Source: Tausonia pullulans (Eukaryota > Basidiomycota > Tremellomycetes > Cystofilobasidiales > Mrakiaceae). Taken from it: 64,000 nucleotides of DNA. The stretch spans positions 868,001 to 932,000 of the forward strand of contig OX637627.1 of assembly GCA_951802195.1 (NCBI GenBank), read 5' to 3'. How positions within the stretch are numbered: the stretch's first letter is position 1; every line of letters starts with the position of its first letter. The position numbers and the translations under genes were made by a program. The notes under the pieces were generated by a model that did no database searches, had not been told where the DNA came from, and was given only the letters and a program-made list of their open reading frames with translations. Positions 34,671 through 47,309 of the stretch are shown here, piece by piece.

Positions 34671-35240
34671 ATGGGTCTCGGAGTCGGGTGAGAGCGCGTG
34701 TCTCCCGCCCAGCCCCCTCGCTTCTCCAAGCTCACGCGCCTTCCCGTCTCTCTACTCTCTTCAGCGACCTCATCTGGGCTTTTCTTCTCTTCACCAACGC
34801 CATAGCCATCCTGAATGAGGAGCGCTTCCTCTCTCGCAGTGCGTGCTACTTGCACCGTCCCTCTCGTGTATTTCCGCGACCCCGGCGCTGATCTTCTCGG
34901 ACGCATCGTTCACTCAAGTCGGCTGGTCGACGACTCTCCCGCCAACGGCCGCACCCTCCGTGTACGATTCGTACGCTGACCCAACAGGTGGTGGAGTAGG
35001 TGGTGCTGGAGCCGGGAATCAGGGACTCAAGAGCCGGCTCGTCAACTTGATCGCCGCGGTCCGGACGCTCATGCGAAGTGAGTATGCGCGAGTCATCCCA
35101 GACGGATGACCCTGGCCTTGTGTGGCTCGTTGAAGGTGGAGTGGGTAGAGAGCTGACCCTGCGAACGGGGTTACTCCCTGACAGTACCATTGATGGTCGT
35201 CAACCTCGTCATTATCATGTACGAGCTTGCGCTGGGCTGA
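34671..35240 (+). CDS. YOS1: YOS1/IER3IP1, ER-Golgi transport membrane protein
   Basis: Very small membrane protein that works with Yip1-Yif1 in COPII traffic. Exon 1 is MGLGVG; a GTGAGA intron joins DLIWAFLLFTNAIAILNEERFLSR (first membrane segment), then a junction makes IGWSTTLPPT. A Gly/Ala-rich linker leads to GLKSRLVNLIAAVRTLMR and, after the last intron, IPLMVVNLVIIMYELALG as the second membrane segment with the stop at 35238-35240. The pattern ALLLxNAIAILxEERFL...SRLxNLIxAVRTLMRxPL is diagnostic. The linker is longer than in animals but typical of basidiomycetes in my recollection. Confidence 0.93.
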
Positions 35241-37349
35241 TGGACGACTATCGCGCGGGAGGGTGGCAGCGAGCGAGCTTTGGAAGATGGAGGGAGGAGG
35301 AAGTTTGGAGAGGATCACTATTAGAGCTAAGGACTTTCTTGTTCTGTCAGGAGGTGTCGCTCGGGAAGCTGGTGGATGGCAGTGGTGAACGACCGCACGA
35401 GGCGCTCGGTTTCATTCTCTGCATCAAGCAAGGCTTCGTATTTGTCTACCGAGAGATCATTTTTGAATCCGCTTGTCGTTCCAGATTTGTGAGGTGTTTG
35501 AGGTCGGCGTCATGAATACTCTTGCTCGGCGGCGAGCTCTTGGAATCGAATATTCGTTAAGAGGGTTAAGCTGAAGCTCCGCCAAGTCAATGATCCGCCG
35601 GCAGTGATAAGATTCGCAATCTCAGGAAGACTTCGTTTTAGTCAAGGAGACAACTAGAGTGAGAATTTGCGCTGAGGAAAGTCAACGGTCGACGGGGGAA
35701 CCGCAATCATTCGAATCTCGCGCGCAGTCCTTGCATGACATCGTATGCTCTCGCTCGAGATCTTCATCTCTTCCGTTTAGCTAGAAAATTCGACTCACTT
35801 CATTTCGGCTGACGGCGTTCAAAAACCCATTGTACCACGGATGGGAAGTGCAGAGGGGCGGGTCTGCCTAATCCGTGGCCAGCACGACAGCCTGGCTATG
35901 GAAAGGAAGCCAAGCTCGCTCTCCTTCCTTTGTTCAATCACCAGCTCCTCTCACAATCGAACTTTTCTCTCAGTGACAGTGACGAGGGTCAGCTATGTGC
36001 TCTGATGGTCTCCTTGGTGGCCTCTCCATGTCGAGATTGAAACCGCGGAGGAGGCCGTGGTCATCGACGCGACAGATAGACTGACGTTTGGCCAAGTCGT
36101 CCTACTTGTCCCAGGGACGCCTTCGACCTCGTCGACGTCTACGCCCCTTTCCGACCTTGGGACCCTAAACAGCGTGAAGAATGCGCACAACTACCTCACC
36201 GATAGAGTCGAGACGAGGCACGGCTGAACCTTTCCTTTCCCCTGCTTGCTTGTACGGCTCTTAAAAGCCTGGCAAGCGTGGGTGGCGCCGTTTGAGTTGC
36301 CACGTCTGGATCCGCTAGGACCGTCCACTAACTCCCTTCTTTCCATAGGGTGACGAACGATTGCCTCAACGAGTCCATCAGTCGCATCAACTACGCCTGA
36401 GCTCTAGTCGACGTCAATATGAAGACCGGAATGTTGCCTGAGTCGACTGCGGAACACGATCAGCAGGCGGGTATGCTCTCAAGGCGAAGGGCATCGATCA
36501 GTCAACGAGAATCTCTTACCTTAGGGTCACCAATACCGCCATCTGGATCAGCGGGCTTTGGTCAGCATCCGAACATGTTCGAGCGAAGAGCACGCCTTGC
36601 AGTCGAGTTTCCTTTTCGTCTTGTCTCGCCTTGGACCGGCTCTCTTGCTGTTGATATCTTTCTTGTTGTTCCGTGTGGGCTTTGTTTCAATCAAAACTGC
36701 GTGTCGAAGGCTTGCACGCCAGTGGCCGTGTTCCTGCTTTCCAAGCCATACCTCGTCGTTCCCTCCTTCCTTATTGTTGTCTTTGTACTATCTAAGTCCC
36801 TCTTGATAGCGAGGCGACGAGCAGCTGGAGTATGTTGGTGGTGACAAGCGTCCGGACCATTTCTGAGTGTGCTTGCTGGCTGCCTTGCTCGAACTTCTTG
36901 CCCTGTATTCCCAAGTGCTTCATTTCATGCCCGTGCAGATGAAAGACCGGGGGAATGAGATGTCGTGTCATCAGGGTCCGATCTGGGCCTCTATCTCACG
37001 AGGCCCCTCACGCGATCCTCGCGATGCAGTCGAGATAACGTGGAGTGGTTTTTTTTGTGGAGCAAGCCGCATGCATGTGCACCTGCAGCGAGTGGACATG
37101 CACGCGCCGCCCATTCGCTGAACGGCGCGTCGAGCGAGGCCCAGCAGTCACCGTTTCGATTACAGGTTGGGCGGTCATCTCCTTCACCCCACCCTTGTTG
37201 ATGCTTAATCTCAGGTGGCCACAACGCCTTCTCGTTCGAGTCATGCCAGACAAAAGAGGATGGGAAGGGACAAGGCCCAAGAAAAGGAACGAAGGATGAT
37301 GAGGGACAGAAAAAGCAAGGGAGAAGGAGCAACAATGAAGCGAATAAAA
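35241..37349. other. Gene-poor stretch, 2.1 kb, with coding-like scraps
   Basis: No gene could be built. A plus-strand piece at 36027-36224 reads HVEIETAEEAVVIDATDRLT... through SVKNAHNYLTDRVETRHG and stop, and pieces near 36350-36400 (VTNDCLNESISRINYA) and 36470-36570 (KAKGIDQSTRISYLRVTNTA) also look translated. They sit on one strand in order, separated by intron-like sequence, and may be relics or exons of an unrecognised gene. The rest has no visible structure. Confidence 0.4.
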
Positions 37350-38550
37350 TCAGAGCTTCTGCTGCTTGAGACCCTGGCGGAAGAGGGTGAAGAAAGGGGT
37401 GGTGCTGGGCGACAAGAGAAAAGGTCAGTACGCTTGACACGAGACAAATACACGACCAAAGAACACAGTGCTTACCCGTCCTCCCTGTAGTTCAGCAGAA
37501 GGACCATACCCGCCGGGTCCATGCTCTCACCGGTGTAGAACTCGTAGTCCTGATATAGGAGCGATTGTACATCGAAGGTCGTTAGCACGGGCACATAGGT
37601 CCGGTCCGACACGCCGCCCCATGAACCTCCGCCACTGCCCCTCTCCCTCTACACTCCCTGGGCGCACTGCAGACTGACCTTGAAGTTTCCAAGGATCTTC
37701 TTGGCGAGGCCCTGAGCACCCTTCTCGAAGGCCTTGATCTCGTCCTCGGACTTGCCCTTGGACTGAAGATCGGCCTTGAGGGCCTTCATGTAGTCCTTAA
37801 GGTAGACCATGTACGACTTCTTGTCGAACGAGGTAGGCTGAGAAGACAAGATAGAGAACGAATCAGGACAACTGAAATACTGGAGTTGGGTTGCGCGCGC
37901 GCTTCCCAGCCGCTCCCACCGATCGACGCACCTGAAGACGCATCGAGTGGATAACGTTGTTGACGACCTGGGCACCAGAGTCGAGCTCCTCCTCGGCCTC
38001 CTCAGCGGACGCGTTGGCTCCTGCAGAAGTGATTTGGATGTTCATCGTCAGTCCTTTGCCACCGGTCGAACCGAGCAGCCAGCGCGCAAGGACCCACCGA
38101 TGTCGACGTTGCCCTCGGAGATGGTGATCATGTCACAGTTGACCTCGATGCAGGAGTCATCGACCTCGACAATGTCGTAGGCGTCAGAGAAGAGCTCGTC
38201 GTTGGTGATGGCTGTGACATGTCACAAAGAGGGGGCCGGGAGGAAGGGAGAGCGGGAGGAAGGAACCGAGATCTCATCAGCGACATGCACTCTCACGAGA
38301 AGGGAAATCCCTGTCGAGGACTCTCGACAATGAGAGGCCCCAACTGGAGATCGAGTGCAAGATTACGAACAGTCGACTGTGGTCGGTCCGAATGGTCGAA
38401 GAACGTGGGCGGAGAGGGGGAGTGCGCGAGCGGAGCGATACGAGAGGGCGAGAAGGAAGTAGCGAGAGGGCCAGGTCAGACGAGAATCCGAGTGTTGAGG
38501 GCCCGTAGCGAGACGACGCGTGGAGGACGCGACTGACGGTAAAGCAGCAT
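37350..38550 (-). CDS. TCTP: Translationally controlled tumour protein (TCTP)
   Basis: Abundant conserved cytosolic protein linked to growth control, microtubules and translation. The start is inferred: a 13-nt first exon (MLLY, 38538-38550) ahead of a 326-nt intron 38212-38537, the longest intron in this neighbourhood, joining [18 protein letters not shown]. Then [60 protein letters not shown] (the TCTP signature region), [54 protein letters not shown] and [17 protein letters not shown], with the stop at 37350-37352. All conserved blocks are present and the length is standard. Without the tiny first exon the protein would lack its initiator, which supports the model. Confidence 0.92.
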
Positions 38551-38838
38551 ATTGAGAAAAGAAGGAAGGTAGAGTGAGACGAAGGAAGGGAAGAGGAGAC
38601 AAGGTTGGGGGACAAAAAACCGCCTGCCTGCTCCTTCCAGCTAACCTCGGAAAACGAGAAAGAGAAAGGCCAGCGCATGGTCCTTATTGGGAGCAGGGAC
38701 TCGCAAGCCCAAGCGCGTCGCGGCCAGGACGCGCTGAGGAGGGGAGACGAGAGTCGACCTCCCACACTCCCACCCTCTCCCACATCCACGCCCACTTCCT
38801 CTCTCACACCCATACTGCCCATCCAGAAGTCGCCCGCC
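38551..38838. promoter_or_regulatory. Shared divergent promoter, TCTP/SMC5
   Basis: 288 bp between start codons. The strand sense of TCTP shows C/T-rich leader sequence (CCTTCCTTCTTTTCTC) just before its ATG. CACTCCCACCCTCTCC-like repeats precede the SMC5 ATG. Confidence 0.55.
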
Positions 38839-41800
38839 ATGGATGGCGTCGTGACTGCCAAGGTCGAGCGTCCCGCCCCTCCGAGCAAGCGCCGCCGGGT
38901 CGAGCTCATGCCGGAGCAGGAGGACGGCCCGCCGGCCAGCCACTTGAGCGAGAATTACAGAGACAACGCCCAGGAAGACGAACAGGAGGGCGATGTCACA
39001 CCCATTGCTGGCTCATCGAGGGCAAGGAAACGCAGGCTGATCGTCGACAGCGATGGGGAGGGCCAGGAGGACGGGGAGGCGAGCGATGACGTCCACGACG
39101 CAAGCCAGGCGAACAGCGACGGAGCTGTCGAGGAAGGCGCTGAAGATGTCTATCTCGCTGAGATCAGCGACGAGCAGAGAAAGAGGCTCTCTAAGAGGGG
39201 AGACGACGGGTGAGTGCACTTTGTCCGCCCTGGTGAGACGAGAGCGGCGATACGCGTCGCGTCGACCTCACGCTCCTTCTCGCGTCCCAGTCGGCAGAGA
39301 CCCATTGACCAAGCTTCTTTCATCCTCCCCAGCTACCTGCCCGGCCAGATCGTGCGATGTGCCTTCAAAAACTTTCTTACATATGACTGGGCCGAGTTTT
39401 TCCCCGGCCCGCACATGAACATGGTCATCGTATGTCGCGTTCTTGAATCCCCTGCGAGGTCTTCTACGTTGACGCTCTCTTTCTGACTGTGTGATTTATG
39501 CACCTTGTTGCCAGGGCCCGAACGGAACCGGCAAGTCAACCATCGTCGCCGGTATTGCCCTCGGTCTCGGCTGGGCTCCCAAGGTCAGTCTCGACGGGAA
39601 CCTGTCCTGTCATGCCATGTCATGTCCTGTCCTGCGAGACTCGCTGACTGGCGTGACGCTTCTACCCCTCTCTCTTTTAAGCTCCTCGGCAAGGGCGACC
39701 ATTTCCAGCAGTTCATCAACAACAAGGCCAGCAAATCCGAAAAGGTCTTTACCGAGATCGAGATCAAGGGGTTCCCAGGCCAGGGCAACTACGTCATCAA
39801 GCGGTTCTATGCGCACGACTCGAACTCGACGACCTTCAAGCTTAACGGTGCGTGAGTAATTTTCTCGCTCGATCCGAGCGATCCACTGACATCTTCGCCT
39901 GGGTTATGGAGACAGGCAAGAGCGCAACCCAGGCCGAGGTCAAGCAGGTCGTCATGTCGTTCAACGTTCAAATCGGCAACTTCACGTGCGTCGTTCGCTC
40001 GCTCGGCCGAAATGAGGAGAATGACGACTAAGCTTTTTCTTTCTCGTCTTTTCCTCAGCTCGTTCCTCCCCCAGGAGAAGGTCGCCGAGTTTGCGCGTCT
40101 GACGCCCGAACAGCTCCTTAAGGAGACCCAGAAGGGCGCAGGCCCGCGCAGGATGAGCGATTGGCACGCTGATCTCATCCGGTACTCGGCCTCGATGAAA
40201 GATGTCGAGGAGGTGCGTCCTAAGGAACTCGAGCTCACCCCAGCAAGTCTGTATATGCTCTGACTGCCTGGTTCATCAATTTATAGAGGATTGAGGTCGA
40301 GCGGACGAACCTCGACCGCAAGGTTGCCGCCAATGAGCGTCTCGCTGGAGAGGTCAAGAATGCCCTCGAGCGCGAGACACTTGCTTCGGAGGTGCATTTA
40401 GCTCCTGGAAGACCTCGCCTGTTTTCTTCTACACTAAATGCATTTCTCTTTCTCACGTCCTTTCCTAGATCTGGTTCCTCGATAGCCTTCTCCCGTACAC
40501 AGTCTACAACGCCGAGAAGGCTATCTTTGAGGAGTACAAGCAGGCCCGGAACGACGCCAAGCACGCCCTCCTCCAGGCTCAGAAAGAGAGCGGACCGTAC
40601 GACGACCTCCTCCAGTAAGTAACCTAAGCAGGACGGATGAACGATACTCATCGGCTGATATAATCACGTGCTTGCTGCCTCCCCTCTCAAGGGACTTTGC
40701 CGAGATGAAGGACCAGATTACGCACAAGATCAAGAAGAATCACGCCAAAGGCACTGAGATCTCCGGGATCCAGAAGAAGCTCATCGCCGACATCTCTCGC
40801 ATGGTAAGAATGACCGAGCAACTGTCCTCTGCTGATAAGGGACAGGTAACTAACTGATCACTCTTCCCATCGTAGGAGAATGATTTTGATGGCATCCAAA
40901 CCTCGCTTACGGAGATCAAGAGCAATAGCGAGAGGCGCAAGAAGGACATCGCCGAGGCCCGCTCCGCCCTTGCAAAGCTGCAGCAGAAGCTCGAGGCCTG
41001 GCCGGAACCCGAGCCCCCGGATGAGGCCGAGAGAATCAAGGTCAGCTGTTGCTACGGTTGCAGGCTCTTGTCTGAAGTAATTCCACGCACCCAAGGCCAC
41101 CCAAGGCTGACAGATCTCCTTTTGACAGACGCAATCCACCCACGAGGCGCGTGAATGCGAAGATCGCCTTCGATCTGAAGTGGAGCACCCTCGACGGCTT
41201 CTCAGCCAGTCGCAAGCCGATGCCCGAAAGGCCCTCGAGCGGGGGGCGCAAGAGTCCGTCTTGTCTCTGCCCTTGCTTTCGACGTTCTCCGCCTGAAACG
41301 TCCCTTTCTACATACAGTCTCGCTCGCCTCAACGACGCCGCCAACGCCCGGTTGAACAACCTCCGCAACTGGCCGGGCTCCGGTGACTCGGCTGTGCTCT
41401 GCGAGTTTCTCCGCGCGGATAAACGCCGAGCTGCGACGCGCGATGATTACCGCTCGTTCTTCAAGATGGAGGTCTTTGAGCCGCCGTGCATCTCGGTCGA
41501 TGTCCTTGACCCTCGGCTGGCCTCCCAGCTCGAGTCGACTATCGGATCATCCCAGATGAGGGTGCGTATCCTTTGTCTATTTCGCTGGATTAGAGAGAGC
41601 GCGCCGTTGACAACTACTCCTCTTGCTCCGCCCCCGTCGCTCAGACGTTCGTCGTCCAGTGCGAGGAGGACCGACAGACTCTCGACAGCTGGATGACAAC
41701 GGACCAGAACCCACTTGGAAAACGGCTCCAGAACCTCAACATCACCGTCATCTCGGAGCCGTACCGGCCTCAAGAGCCGCCGATGCCCCAAGAGCAGGTA

Positions 41801-44479
41801 AGCAGTGCTGGTCCCCAGGCTTCATTCACTCCTCCGGCCGTTCTCACCCTTGTGTTTCGACCGGCGCAATTCAGATCCAGGCCCTCGGGTTTTCTGGCTA
41901 TGCCATTAATTTCATGTCCGCCCCGGACCCGGTCAAGCTGTACCTCGAGATTCATGCGGGCTGCGGTCGGACCGTATGTCGTCCCCCGTCCTCCTGCGCG
42001 ACTGCATGCAGCATCCGCCTCAAACTGACTTCTCGCTATTCAGGCCGTCTCGGTGAACGTGATTGGCGAGCAACCGAACGACATCAAGTGGGAGGACACA
42101 CAGCGGTCCAACCTCATGAACTTCGTAACGCGCGACACCATCTATTCGACGGTGGTCTCCAAGTATGGAGCCAAGACGCGCGCCAGTGGAGCGACAAGGA
42201 TCAAGCCCGTGCGAAACTTTGCCAACAAGGGTGAGTAGGCGGTAAAGAGTCTTTTGGATCCCGCAGGCAGCGGTAGGAGACTGATACACGCTCGCTCGCC
42301 TGTGAAACTCCTACAGTCGACCAGGAGCGCATCGACGCTATCCAGGAGCGCATGACCGCCGCGCAGGCGCAGCTTGACGCGACCCAACCCGAGCACAACC
42401 GGCTCGACCAGCTCGCGGACGAAATCTCAATGGCCAGGGATGCCGCCTTCACTCGCGCCGTACGTAGGCTTTCCTTCCTTGGTGCGCTATACCAGACTTG
42501 TCTGACGATCCGAGTATTCCTCAGAACACAGCCAAAGAGACTCTCCTGGCGATTCGCAGGCACCACCAGGACCGTGCGGCACTCATTCAAAACATCAGTC
42601 GGTCCTTCCCGCTCTCTCTCCGTTTCTTCTGGTCCCTTTTTGACTGTTTCGTTTCCCTCAAACCCAACGCGTGCTTCGCTGCCGCAGGCGTGGCCGAGTC
42701 TAAGATCAGCCGGCTGGAGAAAGCTCCCTCCGAAGACGCTCAGAAGCGCAAGCTTCAGGCTGAGCTCAAGGCGACACATAAGGAGAAGATCAAGCTCGAC
42801 CTCAAGTACAAGGTGTGGTTGTCCGTTTCTCCCTGTTGCTTCTTCTGCTAACGCTGCTAGTATGCGATCCACCCATTTTTCTAGGACCTCGTCACAAAGG
42901 CGTCACGCATTCATCAGACGAATATCGATCTTACGCTCGAGTTGTTCCAGGTTGACCAGAACAGTATCGTCGTGGAGGATCTTCGTGAGGAGGACCAGCG
43001 GCGGCATCGAGGCGCCGAGCAGGCATTCAGGCAGGGTTTGTTTAGTTTCCCCGAGTAACCGCCCGGCTCGCTTGGTTGACCTCCCTCGCTTTTGTGCGTT
43101 TTCACAGCCGACGAGGCGTACAAGAAGCAGAAGACAAAGACGCGGGCATGTCTAAACGAGGCTGAGGTGGCGACCGATTCGATGACGGAGCAGGAGCACG
43201 ACGAGTTTGAGATGCGCAAAGCGGTTCGTCCTTCTACCCCTCACTATAGCAGCAGGCCTTGAAGAGTACTAATATTCTGGACCCCGCCTCGTCCTCCTTC
43301 TTCAGGCCCTGCTCGAGGAGTCTGGCGTCCCCCACCCGGACGCTATTGAGAATCAGCTTATTGAGCTCAAAGCTCAGCTCGAAGCGCTCGGCGCTCAGGA
43401 CCCAGGCGTTCTCGAAAAGTACGAGAAGGGTAAGACGGAGGTATGTGTTGACGTGGCACGCTATATGATGCAACGACCGCCTTGCCATCGCTGATGTGTT
43501 ATCATTCTTTCTCTCAGATCGAGGAACTCCGGACGTCGCTTCAGGGACAGCAGAACCAGCTGCGGGAAGTGCAGAAGAGGATGATGGCGACGAAGGCACG
43601 TCTGCGTCGAGCCCCTTGCCCTGTTTTAGCTCTCTCGCTGATACTTAGCCCTCCTTCACCCCTCACAGGACAAGTGGTACCCGGCCCTCAAGGACCTGAT
43701 AAGCAGAATCAGTGCCAAGTTCTCCGCTGGACTCGATGGTTTGTTGTCTACTCCTCGTTCCTTCTTCATCTTCCTCTTTGACGTGCTCTTCTTCACCTAG
43801 CCCTGAGCGTCCAGGGTGAGATCCGTCTCCGCGAACACGACGACTATGACCACTGGGCGATTGAGATCCTTGTCTCGTTCCGCGACCACGACAAGCTTCA
43901 CATCTTGACCTCGACGCACCAGTCTGGAGGAGTGCGTGTCATCGTTCGCTTGCCGTTCGCAAGATCATGTTCGCTGACTCCTGCATTTTGCAACAGGAGC
44001 GCGCTTTGGCGACTATCATGTACGCCATGTCACTTATCGAGCTCTCCACCACGCCCTTTACGATTGTCGACGAGTGCGTTTCCCCCGTCCCCCCCCTCCC
44101 CCCCCCTCTCCTCCTCTCCCTCTCTTCCTTAACTCACCTTGTCCTCGCTCATCCCCAGGATCAACCAAGGCATGGATCGCCGCGTTGAGCGCGAGGTGCA
44201 CAACCAGCTTGTTGCGACAACGTGTGCAGCCGACTCGGGCCAGTTCTTCCTCATGACGCCCAAGCTTCTCCACGGACTCGACTACCACGACAGGATGCGG
44301 GTCCTCGTCGTGTGTAACGGAGAGTGGCGTGAGTGCTTAGTTGAGGTTAGCGTTTTGTGGCAGGAGTAGCAGGCTGACAAGGAACTGTTTTCTCAGTTGT
44401 CGAACGGGAACCAGGTGACACCAACAATCAGCTGTTTCTTCAGAAGTCGCTCGGAGCATACAAGCGCAAGCAGACCTGA
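38839..44479 (+). CDS. SMC5: SMC5, structural maintenance of chromosomes protein 5
   Basis: ATPase core of the SMC5/6 complex, acting in the nucleus in DNA repair and resolution of recombination intermediates. The start MDGVVTAKVERPAPPSKRRR at 38839 opens an acidic N-terminal extension. The head begins YLPGQIVRCAFKNFLTYDWA, with Walker A GPNGTGKST at 39515-39541, then FTEIEIKGFPGQGNYVIKRF and SFLPQEKVAEFARLTPEQLL. Long coiled coils (40290-41050, 42310-43600) flank a hinge near 41330-42120. The C-terminal head has the signature HQSGGERALATIMYAMSL and Walker B PFTIVDEINQGMD (43920-44180), and ends LFLQKSLGAYKRKQT at TGA 44477-44479. Introns lie directly at Walker A, inside the signature and inside Walker B. 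Complete and about the usual size. Confidence 0.95.
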
Positions 44480-45306
44480 GGAGGGAGGTGAAGGCGAGCT
44501 AGAGATCGAGAGAGAGCTAGAGAGATAGCAATAATGATCTTGCTCTATAGTTCCTTGTTATATGATAGCCTTTTCAGTTTTGTGTGTGTCGTGCACCATT
44601 ATTATGGCTGAAAAATGGAAGCGGAAAATCGAAAGAGAGGTGCAAAGGTACACAGAAAGTTGCAAACTATAACCCAAACGGCCGTCGGCTTCCTTCTCCC
44701 GATTTACTCCCTCCTGTCGCCTAGCTGAACCAGTGCCTCGTTGTATCCCGCCGCGCCACCCGATCACGGCACGCGGACCCGAATCGACTTGAACTGCGAA
44801 CGAGGGAGCTCTGATGTGCCCGCTCTTCAAATAGGAGACTTAGCCTTAACCATCATTCAAATCATTTCGGAAGGGAGAGCCTCTCCTACATCATCTATCA
44901 TCGTTTAAATTTCTCGCTTCTCTAGGGTGCTCTCCTCTGTCGTGGTCTTACACTTACCAAGAAAGCTCCAAAGAAATGCCAGAGAGGAAACACTGAAGCT
45001 GAAGGGGCAGCGGGATCGCACCGACGAGGGCCGGGAAGCTGTGACATCGTGCTTCTACCTCCCGTTCACTTCCCTGTGGTATCTTTCGGTGACATCAAGC
45101 ACCGCACTTTGTCCTCCCCCTTCCCTCTATCAACTTTCGAGACTCCAGCACGTGCAGGAGCAAGTGGGGATGTGGCGTGGTGCGCATGCGACGCGACAGA
45201 TCTCTCGCAGAGCCCTCTCCTCTTGCGCGTCACGTCGATCAGGAGCACAAAGATGAAATAGACGTCTCACACAAGATTAGGAAACAAGGAAAAATAAAAT
45301 TGCCCT
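44480..45306. other. Convergent 3' spacer SMC5/DSK2, 830 bp
   Basis: 3' regions of both genes. A GAGCTAGAGATCGAGAGAG-like imperfect repeat follows the SMC5 stop. No gene or RNA recognised; tRNA-like wording near 44760-44800 fails to fold. Confidence 0.5.
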
Positions 45307-47309
45307 TCAGTTACCCCCCGAGGGCGGATGGCTGAAGAGGTACTCGACAGCAGCCGAGACATTGCCGCCGCAGACTGTGAGGGCTTCGATGTTGGCCTGC
45401 CCATCGTAGAAACCCATGCCTTGCAGCTGCTCGAGCTGGTTAGCAAATCGCTCGTGGGCAGGGCGAGTGTCGGCTGCCGGGCGGGAGGCGGCTCCTCCGA
45501 AGCCGCCGAAGGGGGAACCTCCGCCGCCGAACATGGCCTGCATCTGAGCCATTTGCTCAGGCGTCGGCATAGGGGGAGCTCCTCCGCCTCCAGCACCGCC
45601 ACCTCCGAACATGGAGAAGGGGTTCGGGGCCGCACCAGCTCCGGCGGCTGCTCCTCCCTCTCCAGTAGCGGCATTGGCTGCCGGGGGCTGACCAAAGGCA
45701 CCGGGCTAGAGTACAGAAGGGAAGTGAGTTAACTTGAGAAGAGCGGGAGATACAGAGACAAAAAAAACTTACAGGAGGGAAAGGAGCAGCACCTCCAGAC
45801 CCAGTGCCAGCACCTCCCAATCCGCCATATCCACCGCCTCCCATCACTGAACGAATGACCGAGCGAGTCAGCATTTGGACCACACTTGTTTAACAGCGTG
45901 GTCAACCAGCCACCCACTCTGCTGCATCTGCATCATCTGGCGCATCGCGTTCGGGTTCGAGCTGAAGTACAGACGATCGAGTGAGTCAGCTGAAGTGCGC
46001 GCGAAGAAACAACGAAACGACAACCCACAGGAAGGACCGGAACTGCTCAGACTGAAGCATCGTCCTGATCTGAGGGCCCATGCCCGCGAGCTGGGGGTTG
46101 GAAGCGATGATCTACCGGGGTCGGGTTGTGAGTGACTACGCCCCGTGATGGACGCTTCTCTTCTCTCGCTCACCTGATCAACGACCTCCGGGTTCTGGAG
46201 CATCGAGCCCATCTGGTCGAGGAATGCCGGGCTCTGCATCATATCGGCCATGGCGTTGGGGTCATTGAGGTTGCCCATGCCCGCGAAGGGGTTCATCATG
46301 CCTCCGCCGATCCCGTGGCCCTGGACGCAAAAAATCAGTACCTCTTTCAATTGAGCAAAGAGAGAAAGAGCATCTCACCTGGACACCCTCGAGAGCAGCC
46401 ATCGGTCCGCTTCCCTGCCCAGCAGCAAGCGTCGGGAGCCTCTGCGGGGGAGGCGCGCCGAATGCGGCGGCACCCGTGTTGGAGGACGAGGCGCCACCGG
46501 TCGCGCTGGAAGCTTTGGGGGCGCCCTTGACGAGGTGAACGGTGTGCGAGGTGGCAAGCTTGTAAGTTGTCAAAAGATCGTCGTCCTTAAGAACTTTGCC
46601 TATGGAAATGACGGGTGGAGGGGTCTGGGCGTCAGCCATAGTCATCATACGCGACCGATGGGGTGGGGGGACGAGGCGAGGGGCAGGCAGCATGACAGAG
46701 AAGGAAGAGAGACACGAGCAGGTGATAGACGAGCGATCAACGTTCTTTCTTCCTTCTCGCTCTATGCCAGAGAGTTTTACGGGCGACAGCGACGTATTGA
46801 GGGAAGCGGGTTCCGCTCGACTCCGGCGTTCTGGCCGGTTCCACGCCGCCGCACGTACGCCCTCTCCCTCTCATCTGCCCGTCCACGCTCTCCCGCGCCA
46901 TCGCGCAAGAGACTAACCAGAGTAGATGAGTCTCTGACGCTCCTTGGGGCAGTCCTCCGTCATCTCGCTGATCGCTTGCTTCAGCTCGCCGACAGCTGTG
47001 GCAGAGAAAAGCGGGGAAGAAACAGACGTTGGTGATACACGACGCGCCGAGTCAGCGAAGGCACAGCGCGGCACAGCGAAAGCACCAGCCAAAAGCAAGC
47101 GGGCGCTACAGAAGCCAACAAACTCACTTTTGTCAGGCGAAATAGAGATGGAGAGCTTGAGCTCAGAGGGGCCCTTGACTGATCGGTCGGAGAAGGAGGG
47201 AAGACGTCAGCAAGGGGTCACCGCCCTGGCGGCGGCCGATTGAGCCCACCCTCAGATAAGACGTACTGTTAAGGGTGATCTCGGGGGTTGAGGTGGTCTC
47301 GTCTGACAT
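45307..47309 (-). CDS. DSK2: Ubiquilin DSK2, proteasome shuttle
   Basis: Carries ubiquitinated clients to the proteasome and chaperones membrane proteins. The start MSDETTSTPEITLN is at 47309. The ubiquitin-like domain spans the first exons: KGPSELKLSISISPDKS, VGELKQAISEMTEDCPKERQ, LIYSGKVLKDDDLLTTYKLA, HTVHLVKGAPK. STI1-type repeats follow: MMNPFAGMGNLNDPNAMADM, PAFLDQMGSMLQNPEVVDQ, NPQLAGMGPQIRTMLQSEQF, SNPNAMRQMMQMQQ. A Gly/Ala/Pro-rich linker with PTPEQMAQMQAMF leads to the C-terminal UBA (RFANQLEQLQGMGFYDGQAN, ALTVCGGNVSAAVEYLFS) and the stop at 45307. Full UBL-STI1-UBA layout. Confidence 0.95.

Noticed and set aside
34118-34906. 262-codon minus-strand open frame over PRE10 and YOS1
   Set aside because: Arg/Ser/Pro-rich shadow that crosses two well-supported genes and their introns.
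36419-36844. 141-codon plus-strand frame with a hydrophobic end
   Set aside because: No family features; a different frame over part of it looks more protein-like, so neither is firm.
38213-38226. Perfect 14-bp palindrome TGTGACATGTCACA near the TCTP first-intron acceptor
   Set aside because: A few palindromes of this length are expected in a window this size; no second copy was found.
44730-44830. tRNA-like wording between SMC5 and DSK2
   Set aside because: No acceptor, D-arm and T-arm set can be paired.
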